A stretch of 6,057 nucleotides of DNA from Gammaproteobacteria bacterium (GCA_003561495.1 PWWM01000167.1:1-6057), one strand, 5' to 3'. Positions 1 to 5,534 are shown, numbered from the stretch's first letter. The notes: generated by a model not told the origin, from the sequence alone. Numbers and translations: made by a program.

Positions 1-69
1 AAGATAAAGGAACTGTGAGCAGGCTGCCGCTGCCACGACCAACCCAGTTCGGCTGGCAATTGAAAAAAT

Positions 70-146
70 TGGTCGGAGCGAGAGGATTCGAACCTCCGAC
101 CCCCACAACCCCATTGTGGTGCGCTACCAGGCTGCGCTACGCTCCG
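70..146 (-). tRNA. tRNA-Pro, anticodon GGG, CCA encoded
   Basis: A complete 77-nt cloverleaf reads on the minus strand. The 7-bp acceptor stem pairs CGGAGCG with CGCTCCG, followed by discriminator A and an encoded CCA. The D-stem is GCGC/GCGC with a GG-containing loop. The anticodon stem is CCACA/TGTGG with loop ATGGGGT, so positions 34-36 are GGG. The T-arm is GGAGG-TTCGAAT-CCTCT, closed by one G-U wobble. The C1-G72 pair and A73 are hallmarks of bacterial tRNA-Pro. The GGG anticodon reads CCC and CCU codons, as E. coli proL does. The gene lies 70 bases downstream of the MerR-type gene in the same direction, a linkage also known in pseudomonads. Identity is essentially certain; the mature 5' end is inferred from the fold. 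Confidence 0.97.
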
Positions 147-178
147 ACCGAAAAATCTTCCTACCGGGGTAAACCATC

Positions 179-209
179 ATTTTACCGCGAAAGCCGGGCC
201 TTGTGGCAA
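179..209 (-). promoter_or_regulatory. Candidate sigma70-like promoter for tRNA-Pro
   Basis: In the gap between the MerR-type gene and the tRNA, the minus strand carries TTGCCA (209-204), a 19-base spacer, and TAAAAT (184-179). That is a fair -35/-10 pair with a spacer longer than the preferred 17. Transcription would start near 172, leaving a leader of about 26 bases before the tRNA. The gap lacks a convincing terminator, so read-through from the upstream operon is equally possible. Confidence 0.3.
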
Positions 210-216
210 ATGAGCC

Positions 217-573
217 CTAACGCCTCAGAACCTGCAGCACGTCTTCGAGTTCGGTACGGATCTGGCGGACCAGTTGCTGGCTGCGGGAGACATCGTCCTG
301 GGCCTTGTCGCCTTCCAGGCGCTGTCGGGCGCCGAGAATGGTAAAGCCCTGTTCATGCAGAAGGCTGCGAATCTGGCGGATCATCAGGACGTCATGACGT
401 TGGTAATAACGCCGATTGCCACGGCGCTTGACCGGCTTGAGCTGGGGAAACTCCTGCTCCCAATAGCGCAGTACATGCGGCTTGACCGAACACAGCTCGC
501 TGACTTCACCAATGGTGAAGTAACGTTTGGCCGGGATGGGTGGCAGCTCCTGATTACTCCCCGGATCCAGCAT
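217..573 (-). CDS. Small MerR-type DNA-binding regulator, target unknown
   Basis: This encodes a 118-residue protein. The N-terminal MerR DNA-binding fold comprises a helix-turn-helix at about residues 18-40 (YFTIGEVSEL, then VLRYWEQEF) and a wing at about 44-62 (QLKPVKRRGNRRYYQRHD). A further helix pair follows (about 63-86, MIRQIRSLLHEQGFTILGARQRL). A polar, probably coiled-coil tail (about 90-118) likely mediates dimerisation. There is no C-terminal effector domain and no metal-binding cysteine pattern; the only cysteine is at 28. The ATG at 573 lies inside the end of ihfA, overlapping it by 20 bases, with GAGGG about 9 bases upstream. Translational coupling to ihfA is therefore likely. 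A MerR-like gene in this exact place, between ihfA and tRNA-Pro, is known from pseudomonads and relatives, where it is usually annotated only by family. Family assignment is firm; the regulated genes and ligand cannot be told from sequence. Confidence 0.93.
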   Translation of the reverse strand: MLDPGSNQELPPIPAKRYFTIGEVSELCSVKPHVLRYWEQEFPQLKPVKRRGNRRYYQRHDVLMIRQIRSLLHEQGFTILGARQRLEGDKAQDDVSRSQQLVRQIRTELEDVLQVLRR

Positions 574-853
574 AGGCTTCTACCCTCGCTCTGAGCTTCT
601 GACCAGGCTTGAAAGTCACCACGCGACGAGCAGAGATGGGAATTTCCTCGCCGGTCTTGGGATTGCGCCCGGGCCGCTGGTTCTTGTCCCGCAATTGAAA
701 ATTGCCGAATCCGGACAGCTTGACGTGATCGCCGTCCTCCAGAGCCTGGCGGATGGTCTCGAACCACGCATCCACGAATTCCTTGGCTTCACGCTTGTTC
801 AAGCCAACTTCGTCAAAGAGCGCGTCCGCCAGGTCCGCTTTGGTCAGTGACAT
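554..853 (-). CDS. ihfA: Integration host factor subunit alpha
   Basis: This 99-residue protein is the alpha subunit of IHF, the heterodimeric nucleoid protein that binds specific sites and bends DNA sharply. It works in recombination, replication initiation and transcription. The HU/IHF fold is complete: N-terminal helices (LTKADLADALFDEVGLNKREAKEFVD, about 3-28), the core GDHVKLSGFGNFQLRDK (about 41-57), and the DNA-binding arm RPGRNPKTGEEIPI (60-73). Pro65 at the arm tip is the DNA-intercalating residue of the family. Length matches E. coli IhfA (99). The start in TKADLADALFDEVGL style and placement after pheT mark it as alpha rather than beta or HU. The ATG at 853 has AGAGG 8 bases upstream. 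The pheT stop lies within that spacer, leaving only 4 bases between genes, so translation is probably coupled to pheT. In E. coli ihfA also has its own promoter inside pheT; I could not identify one here. Confidence 0.98.
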   Translation of the reverse strand: MSLTKADLADALFDEVGLNKREAKEFVDAWFETIRQALEDGDHVKLSGFGNFQLRDKNQRPGRNPKTGEEIPISARRVVTFKPGQKLRARVEAYAGSGE

Positions 854-857
854 CCCC

Positions 858-3236
858 TTATCCTCTCAATTTCGCGTTGAATCGTTTTTCCAGCCCTTCC
901 ACGACCTTGGCGGTCAGAGCCTCAACTTCCTGATCCCTTAGAGTGCGTGAAACTTCGCGAATAATCAAGCCAATAGACAAACTTCTGAAGCCTTTTTCGA
1001 CGCCGGGGCCCTGATATTGGTCAAAAATGATGCAATTTTTGAGTGCTTCACCACCCAGGTCACGAATCTCCTCGACCAGTGAAGCGGCCGGAATGGTTTC
1101 CTCCACCAGCAATGAAAGATCGCGACGCACGGCAGGGAAACGCCATAATGGCGAGAATTCCGGCAATCGCTTGCGACGGATCGAAAGCGTGTTGATTTCG
1201 GCCACAAAGGCTGACTGAGGCCAGTCCAGATCAGCAACCAGAGCCGGATGCAATTGGCCCAGCCAGCCGATGCTGCTTTCACCCATCATGAGCTCAGCGG
1301 CCTGCCCCGGGTGCAGCCAGGGCATGGAGACCGGCTCGAAGCGAACCTCGCCCGGGACCTGATTGAGCGAGATCAGATGCTCGATCTCGCCCTTGAGATC
1401 GAAAAAGTCCACCGGGCGCGGTTTGCCGCTGAAATGTTCTGCGCGGATGGCGCCGGTCATCAAAAGGCCCAGGCGGCTGGTCTCGACCAGCCCCGACTCG
1501 CCTTGAGAAAAACACTCGCCCAGCTCGAACAGTCGAAAACTGTCGTGCTGGCGACGCAGATTGGCGCCGGCGGTCTGCAAAAGACCCGGCAACAGGCTGG
1601 TGCGCAGAATGGCCAGGTCGCGGCTGAGTGGATTAGCCAGTGGCTGGGCGCCTTCAAGCAAGTCCAGACGTGCAAGATCCTGTTCGCTGACAAAACTCCA
1701 GGTCATGATTTCCTGGAAGCCACGTGCGCACAGCTGGTGACGCAGGGCGGTTTCGGGCAGTTCGCCCTCGCCAGGAATGCGAATGCTCAGGCCACCCCCC
1801 GGTCGCCGCGATGGCAGCCGGTCATAGCCGTAAACCCGCGCGACTTCCTCGATCAGGTCTTCCTCGATTTCGATATCGTGCCGCGCGCTCGGCGCAATGA
1901 CCCGGAACACCCCGGAACCATCGGCTTCCACCCGCATGTCCAGGCGCTCAAGAATATCGTGCACGGTTTCCGAATCCAGATCTGCACCGAGAACGCGATT
2001 GAGTCGGTCCACGCGTAGTTGAACCTCGGGATTGACCGGGAGGAATTCCTCATCGTTCGCCTCCAGCAACGGCCCGGGCTTGCCACCGGCAATCTCGATG
2101 ATCAGAGCCGTCGCACGTTCCGCGGCCAGACGCTGCAGCTGCGGGTCCACGCCGCGCTCGAATCGATGGGCCGATTCGGTTGCCAGACCCAAACGGCGCG
2201 ACCGTCCAATGATGGAGGCCGGATTGAACCAGGCCGACTCCAGCAGGATGTCACGGGTTGAATCACCCACGGCCGAGCCTTCCCCGCCCATGATGCCGCC
2301 CAGGGCCAGCGGTCCCTGGTGATCGGCAATCAACACCATGTCTTCGTCAAGCTCGACCTCGCGACCGTCCAGCAGTGTCATGCGTTCGCCCTGCTCTGGA
2401 CGACGCACGCGAATGCCATCGTTGATGCGTGCCAGGTCAAAGGCATGCATGGGCTGGCCCAGCTCCAGCAACACGTAGTTGGTGACATCAACAATCGGTC
2501 CCAGGCTGCGAATGCCGCTGCGCCGCAGCGCCTCAACCATCCAAAGCGGGGTCTCGGCATGGACATCCACATCGCGGATGATCCTGCCGATGTAGCGCGG
2601 GCAGTCCTCGGGCGAGAGCAATTCTATGTCCAGGTGGTCATCGATCAGCGCCTCGACTTCCGGCATATCCGGGACAGACAATGATCCACGGGTCAAGGCG
2701 GCCAGTTCGCGCGCCAGTCCGCGTACCGACAGACAATCGGCCCGATTCGGTGTCAGGTCGATCTCCAGCACATGGTCGTCCAGGCCCAGGAAAGCGGCCA
2801 GTGGCTTGCCGGTCGGCGCATCCTCGGGCAATTCCATCAGCCCTGCGGCATCTTCGCCCAGGCCCAGCTCGGGCTCCGAACACAACATGCCTTCCGAACG
2901 CACGCCACGCAGCTTGGCCGGCTTGATTTTCAAGCCACCGGGCAAGGTCGTGCCCAGGGTCGCCAGCGGCGCTTTCAGCCCGATACGGGCATTGGGCGCA
3001 CCACAAACGATGGTGCGCTCCTCGCTGTCACCGGACACCCGGCACACGCGCAGGCGATCGGCATCCGGATGCGCTTCGACCGCGATAATCTCACCGACTA
3101 CCACGCCATCCAGCGGCGGCGCCACCGAGGCCAGGTCATCGACTTCCAGTCCGGCCAGCGTAAAGCGTTCGGCAGCCTGCTCGGCGCTCAGATCGGTTTT
3201 CACCCACTCAGTGAGCCAGCGGTAGCTGATCTTCAA
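858..3236 (-). CDS. pheT: Phenylalanyl-tRNA synthetase beta subunit (TTG start)
   Basis: This encodes the 792-residue beta chain of the cytoplasmic alpha2-beta2 synthetase that charges tRNA-Phe (E. coli PheT is 795). Domains run in family order. An N-terminal segment (1-39) is followed by an EMAP-like OB fold (about 40-150, with GEIIAVEAHPDADRLRVCRV). The B3/B4 editing domain (about 205-385) carries GQPMHAFD with His264, LESAWFNP with Glu333 and ATESAHRFERG with Thr353, which appear to match editing-site residues of the E. coli enzyme. The B5 domain (about 400-475) is followed by the inactive synthetase-like core (about 490-685). The C-terminal anticodon-binding FDX-ACB domain begins near FPAVRRDLSLLV (700) and ends at 792. 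The start is TTG at 3236: it has GGGAG 6 bases upstream, gives the expected MKISYRWLTEWV terminus, and the next in-frame Met is residue 116. The gene lies 24 bases after pheS and 4 before ihfA. Confidence 0.98.
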   Translation of the reverse strand: MKISYRWLTEWVKTDLSAEQAAERFTLAGLEVDDLASVAPPLDGVVVGEIIAVEAHPDADRLRVCRVSGDSEERTIVCGAPNARIGLKAPLATLGTTLPGGLKIKPAKLRGVRSEGMLCSEPELGLGEDAAGLMELPEDAPTGKPLAAFLGLDDHVLEIDLTPNRADCLSVRGLARELAALTRGSLSVPDMPEVEALIDDHLDIELLSPEDCPRYIGRIIRDVDVHAETPLWMVEALRRSGIRSLGPIVDVTNYVLLELGQPMHAFDLARINDGIRVRRPEQGERMTLLDGREVELDEDMVLIADHQGPLALGGIMGGEGSAVGDSTRDILLESAWFNPASIIGRSRRLGLATESAHRFERGVDPQLQRLAAERATALIIEIAGGKPGPLLEANDEEFLPVNPEVQLRVDRLNRVLGADLDSETVHDILERLDMRVEADGSGVFRVIAPSARHDIEIEEDLIEEVARVYGYDRLPSRRPGGGLSIRIPGEGELPETALRHQLCARGFQEIMTWSFVSEQDLARLDLLEGAQPLANPLSRDLAILRTSLLPGLLQTAGANLRRQHDSFRLFELGECFSQGESGLVETSRLGLLMTGAIRAEHFSGKPRPVDFFDLKGEIEHLISLNQVPGEVRFEPVSMPWLHPGQAAELMMGESSIGWLGQLHPALVADLDWPQSAFVAEINTLSIRRKRLPEFSPLWRFPAVRRDLSLLVEETIPAASLVEEIRDLGGEALKNCIIFDQYQGPGVEKGFRSLSIGLIIREVSRTLRDQEVEALTAKVVEGLEKRFNAKLRG

Positions 3237-3242
3237 GATGCT

Positions 3243-3247
3243 CTCCC
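3243..3247 (-). promoter_or_regulatory. Shine-Dalgarno of pheT, fixes the TTG start
   Basis: GGGAG on the minus strand ends 6 bases before the TTG at 3236-3234. No ATG or GTG in frame lies within reach. An ATC one codon upstream would leave only 3 bases of spacing, so TTG is the better call. Confidence 0.8.
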
Positions 3248-3260
3248 AGCAAAAAGAGGT

Positions 3261-4265
3261 TTACCTGAACTGGCGCAGAAAGTTCAGGTCATTTTCAAAA
3301 AACAGTCGCAAGTCATTGACTTTGTACCGTAACATTGCGAATCGCTCGACCCCCAGACCGAAAGCGTAACCGGTGTATTCCTGCGGATCGATTCCGCAGT
3401 TGACCAGCACATTGGGGTGCACCATGCCGCAGCCGAGCACTTCGAGCCAGTGTCCCGGGGTCCCGTCGGGGTCGCGCCAGCGCACATCGACCTCGGCCGA
3501 GGGCTCGGTGAACGGGAAATACGAGGGACGCAAGCGCATTTCCAGATCATCCTCGAAAAAGGCATTGACGAAATCGGCCAGCAAACCTTTCAGGTCGGCA
3601 AAAGTCACGTCGCGGTCGACCAGCAGCCCTTCGACCTGGTGAAACTGCGGGGTATGGGTCTGATCGGAATCACTGCGAAAGACCCGACCCGGCGCCACGA
3701 TACGCACCGGCGGGGGCCTTTCCTTCATGACCCGGATCTGCACCGGCGAGGTATGGGTTCGAAGCAAGTCGCCATTGGGCAGATAAAAAGTGTCGTGCAT
3801 TGCCCGGGCCGGATGATGCTCGGGAAAATTCAGCGCCCCGAAGTTGTGATAGTCATCCTCGACCTCCGGGCCGGTGGCCACGGCAAATCCGAGCTGATTG
3901 AAGATTGCCAGGATGCGCTCCAAGGCCCGGCTGACCGGATGCGGCCCACCGGGCTGATGCATGCGACCCGGCAGGGTCACATCGATACGCTCATCTTCCA
4001 GGCGGGCTTCCAGTGCGGCCCGCTCGAGCACCCCTTCGCGCTCGGCGATGGCCTGCTCCAGGCTCTGCTTGCAGCGATTGACCGCCTGGCCGGCCTCGCG
4101 ACGCTGCTCCGGCGGCAGACTTCCAAGCTGCTTGAGCAGGCCGGTCAGGCTACCCTTCTTGCCCAGGTAGCGAACTCGAACCTCATCGAGTGCCCGGGCG
4201 TTCGGCGCCTGACCAACCCGCCTCAGGGCCTCGTCGAGGAGGCCCTCAGGTGTTGGGGAACTCAT
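3261..4265 (-). CDS. pheS: Phenylalanyl-tRNA synthetase alpha subunit
   Basis: This encodes the 334-residue catalytic alpha chain of phenylalanyl-tRNA synthetase (E. coli PheS is 327). It activates phenylalanine with ATP and, with PheT, transfers it to tRNA-Phe. The N-terminal part (about 1-95) is the tRNA-contacting helical coiled-coil region. The class II catalytic core follows: motif 1 around 108-135 (HPVSRALERILAIFNQLGFAVATGPEVE), DDYHNFGALNFPEHHPAR (137-154), motif 2 (RIVAPGRVFRSDSDQTHTPQFHQVEG, 188-213) and motif 3 (AFGLGVERFAMLRY, 301-314). Ala301 corresponds to E. coli Ala294, which shapes the amino-acid pocket. The ATG at 4265 is preceded by GAGG with 6-base spacing; this Shine-Dalgarno overlaps the rplT stop TGA. 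Only 8 bases separate the genes, leaving no room for an E. coli-style pheM leader. A strong hairpin lies in codons 4-18 (separate entry). Confidence 0.98.
   Translation of the reverse strand: MSSPTPEGLLDEALRRVGQAPNARALDEVRVRYLGKKGSLTGLLKQLGSLPPEQRREAGQAVNRCKQSLEQAIAEREGVLERAALEARLEDERIDVTLPGRMHQPGGPHPVSRALERILAIFNQLGFAVATGPEVEDDYHNFGALNFPEHHPARAMHDTFYLPNGDLLRTHTSPVQIRVMKERPPPVRIVAPGRVFRSDSDQTHTPQFHQVEGLLVDRDVTFADLKGLLADFVNAFFEDDLEMRLRPSYFPFTEPSAEVDVRWRDPDGTPGHWLEVLGCGMVHPNVLVNCGIDPQEYTGYAFGLGVERFAMLRYKVNDLRLFFENDLNFLRQFR
4213..4256 (-). promoter_or_regulatory. Strong hairpin in the first codons of pheS
   Basis: The minus-strand transcript can fold into a long hairpin beginning 9 bases after the A of the pheS start codon. 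From the outside in, CCAAC (4256-4252) pairs with GTTGG (4217-4213). CCT (4250-4248) pairs with AGG (4223-4221). After one G-G mismatch, AGGGCCTC (4246-4239) pairs with GAGGCCCT (4232-4225). The loop is CTCGAC. That gives 16 base pairs in 44 bases, broken by one 1-by-3 internal loop and one mismatch. No U-run follows, so it is not an intrinsic terminator. A role in pheS translation or mRNA stability is inference. Confidence 0.5.
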
Positions 4266-4273
4266 GTCCCGCC

Positions 4274-4630
4274 TCAGGCCAGACTGGCCTGGGCTTTCTC
4301 GGCCAGCGCCTTGAAGGCGGCCTTGTCACGCACGGCCAGGTCGGCCAGGACCTTGCGGTCGATCTCGACTTCGGCACGCTTCAGGCCATTGATGAAGCGG
4401 CTGTAGGACATGCCGTTTTCGCGCGCGGCTGCATTGATGCGGGCGATCCACAGACGGCGGAAGTCACGCTTTTTCTGGCGACGATCACGGTAGCTGTACT
4501 GGCCGGCCTTGATGACCGCCTGCTTGGCAACGCGATAAACCTTGCGCCGGGCGCCATAGTAGCCCTTGGCACGATTAAGCACCTTGCGGTGACGACGACG
4601 GGCAACCACGCCCCTTTTCACTCTAGCCAT
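4274..4630 (-). CDS. rplT: 50S ribosomal protein L20
   Basis: This encodes a 118-residue basic protein, the same length as E. coli L20. L20 binds 23S rRNA early and is needed for large-subunit assembly. Signature stretches are present along its length: MARVKRGVVARRRH at the start, AKGYYGARRKVYRVAKQAVIKAGQYSYRDRR (about 21-51), RLWIARINAAARENGMSYSRFINGLK (about 59-84) and VEIDRKVLADLA (about 87-98). The N-terminal half is the Arg/Lys-rich rRNA-threading tail and the C-terminal half the globular domain. In E. coli the C-terminal domain also represses rpmI-rplT translation. The ATG at 4630 has AGGAG 8 bases upstream. The gene follows rpmI by 24 bases and precedes pheS by 8, and its TGA lies inside the pheS Shine-Dalgarno. 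A short hairpin spans its last codons. Confidence 0.99.
   Translation of the reverse strand: MARVKRGVVARRRHRKVLNRAKGYYGARRKVYRVAKQAVIKAGQYSYRDRRQKKRDFRRLWIARINAAARENGMSYSRFINGLKRAEVEIDRKVLADLAVRDKAAFKALAEKAQASLA
4275..4291 (-). promoter_or_regulatory. Hairpin over the rplT stop, touching the pheS Shine-Dalgarno
   Basis: In the transcript CAGGCCA (4291-4285) pairs perfectly with TGGCCTG (4281-4275) around a 3-base loop, a 7-bp GC-rich stem. It covers the last rplT codons and the first two bases of the stop. Its last paired base is the first G of the pheS Shine-Dalgarno GAGG (4275-4272). Together with the hairpin at 4213-4256 it leaves the pheS start region as an 18-base open window. The pairing is seen; any function is inference. 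Confidence 0.4.
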
Positions 4631-4654
4631 TGTTCAATCTCCTGAGAATCTTTA

Positions 4655-4852
4655 TCAAAGCTTGGGCAGCATGCGACGGACGGCTTTCTCGTCCGACTTG
4701 GCTACCAGGGTGGTTGACCGCAAGCGACGTTTGCGCTTGGTGTCCTTCTTGGTCAGGATATGGCTGTGAAAGGCGCGCTTGCGCTTGATGCGCCCGCTGC
4801 CCGTGGCCCGGAAGCGCTTGGCCGCGCCCCGGTTGGATTTCATCTTCGGCAT
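4655..4852 (-). CDS. rpmI: 50S ribosomal protein L35
   Basis: This encodes a 65-residue, strongly basic large-subunit protein of the same length class as E. coli L35. The family signature MPKMKSNRGAAKRFRATGSGRIKRKRAFHSH fills residues 1-31. It is followed by ILTKKDTKRKRRLR and a conserved end ending RRMLPKL. The ATG at 4852 has AGGAG with 7-base spacing. Translation ends with TGA directly followed by an in-frame TAA, a tandem stop. L35 and L20 are nearly always encoded together, and rplT begins 24 bases later. In E. coli this gene is the entry point for L20 repression, with rplT translation coupled to it; the 118-base gap upstream is where such a site would be expected. Confidence 0.98.
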   Translation of the reverse strand: MPKMKSNRGAAKRFRATGSGRIKRKRAFHSHILTKKDTKRKRRLRSTTLVAKSDEKAVRRMLPKL

Positions 4853-4970
4853 TTTCCTACTCCTTGCTTCAACGTACTACGTAAATGCCTTCATGCAGCG
4901 TTCGCCACGATGCCGTCCGTGACAAAACTTTTTGACTGGCTGCAGTCCAGCGCGTTGCAGTATTTCGATG
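4853..4970 (-). promoter_or_regulatory. infC-rpmI gap, candidate L20 control region
   Basis: This 118-base gap is the longest non-coding stretch in the block and carries no intrinsic terminator. In E. coli the region ahead of rpmI folds with the end of infC into a structure bound by L20, which represses rpmI-rplT. Here the first part has overlapping, mutually exclusive stems. CTGCA (4960-4956) can pair with TGCAG (4944-4940), CTGG (4950-4947) with CCAG (4939-4936), and GACTG (4947-4943) with CAGTC (4938-4934). Alternative pairings of this kind fit a regulated leader. I could not match it to the known L20 site by eye, so the role rests mainly on position. Confidence 0.35.
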
Positions 4971-5489
4971 TCAGGTCTTCTTTGGCGCGATCATCATGAC
5001 CATCTGCCGGCCTTCCATGCGGGGATACTGCTCCACCACAATCTCTTCATCCATATCGGCCTCGACTCGCTTGAGCAAGTCGCGACCCAGTTCCTGGTGG
5101 GCCATTTCACGACCACGGAAACGCAACGTCACCTTGACCTTGTTGCCGTCTTCAATGAAGCGCTTGACGTTGCGCAACTTGACGTCATAGTCATGATCGT
5201 CGGTTCCGGGCCGGAACTTGACCTCCTTGACCTGGATCTGTTTCTGCTTCTTGCGTGCAGCCTGGGCCTTCTTGGAGGCCTCGAAACGAAACTTGCCCCA
5301 GTCCATGATGCGGCACACCGGCGGTTCGGCCTGCGGCGCGATTTCCACCAGATCCAGCCCTTCCTCCTCGGCCTGGGCCAGCGCCTCCCTGATTCCCATG
5401 ACGCCGATCTGATCACCATTCGAGCCCACTACACGAACTTTCGGGGCGGTGATGTCCTCATTGCGTCGGGTCGTCTTGTCGTTTGCGAT
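4971..5489 (-). CDS. infC: Translation initiation factor IF-3 (ATC start)
   Basis: This encodes a 172-residue IF3, which binds the 30S subunit, keeps it from joining 50S too early and checks the start codon and initiator tRNA. The N-terminal domain (about 8-78) has RRNEDITAPKVRVVGSNGDQIGVM, EGLDLVEIAPQAEPPVCRIMDWGKF. A lysine-rich linker helix follows (about 71-86), then the C-terminal domain (about 87-172) with VKEVKFRPGTDDHDYDVKLRN, TLRFRGREMAHQELG and the end EGRQMVMMIAPKKT. I place the start at ATC, 5489-5487. It has AAGGAG 8 bases upstream and keeps the conserved RRNEDITAPKVRV segment, and an in-frame stop lies further up. The first conventional start in frame, GTG at 5429, would cut that segment and has no Shine-Dalgarno. 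E. coli infC starts with AUU for autoregulation by IF3. Position 64 is Trp where E. coli has Tyr. Confidence 0.96.
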   Translation of the reverse strand: MANDKTTRRNEDITAPKVRVVGSNGDQIGVMGIREALAQAEEEGLDLVEIAPQAEPPVCRIMDWGKFRFEASKKAQAARKKQKQIQVKEVKFRPGTDDHDYDVKLRNVKRFIEDGNKVKVTLRFRGREMAHQELGRDLLKRVEADMDEEIVVEQYPRMEGRQMVMMIAPKKT

Positions 5490-5497
5490 GGGTGTTA

Positions 5498-5503
5498 CTC
5501 CTT
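5498..5503 (-). promoter_or_regulatory. Shine-Dalgarno of infC, fixes the ATC start
   Basis: AAGGAG on the minus strand is a near-perfect Shine-Dalgarno, followed by an 8-base spacer (TAACACCC) and then ATC at 5489-5487. No ATG, GTG or TTG in the infC frame lies at a suitable distance, so this site selects the rare start codon. Confidence 0.88.
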
Positions 5504-5534
5504 GAAAGATTTTTCACAAAAACGGGTCAAGCCG

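Noticed and set aside
63..69. A run of six T directly after the tRNA CCA, as a possible terminator
   Set aside because: The nearest stable stem is the tRNA T-arm, about 12 bases away, or the acceptor stem, whose other strand is far upstream. No dedicated hairpin precedes the run, and the sequence beyond it to position 1 has only short 4-5 bp stems without T-runs.
3417..4406. A 329-codon plus-strand open frame opposite pheS and the end of rplT
   Set aside because: It is antisense to firmly identified genes, its translation resembles no family I know, and long open antisense frames are common in GC-rich genes. The same holds for the plus-strand frame at 1248-2018 opposite pheT and the other plus-strand frames.
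4872..4882. Palindrome-like ACGTAGTACGT in the infC-rpmI gap
   Set aside because: The arms are five bases around a single centre base, too tight for an RNA hairpin, and such a short dyad is expected by chance.
4877..4894. A five-codon reading frame (M-K-A-F-T) before rpmI, resembling a tiny leader peptide
   Set aside because: It has no Shine-Dalgarno, a single Phe codon and no terminator or antiterminator after it, so it is most likely a chance ATG.
5427..5429. GTG at 5429 as the infC start (152-residue protein)
   Set aside because: It has no Shine-Dalgarno and would remove the conserved RRNEDITAPKVRV segment. The ATC at 5489 explains both the ribosome site and the homology.
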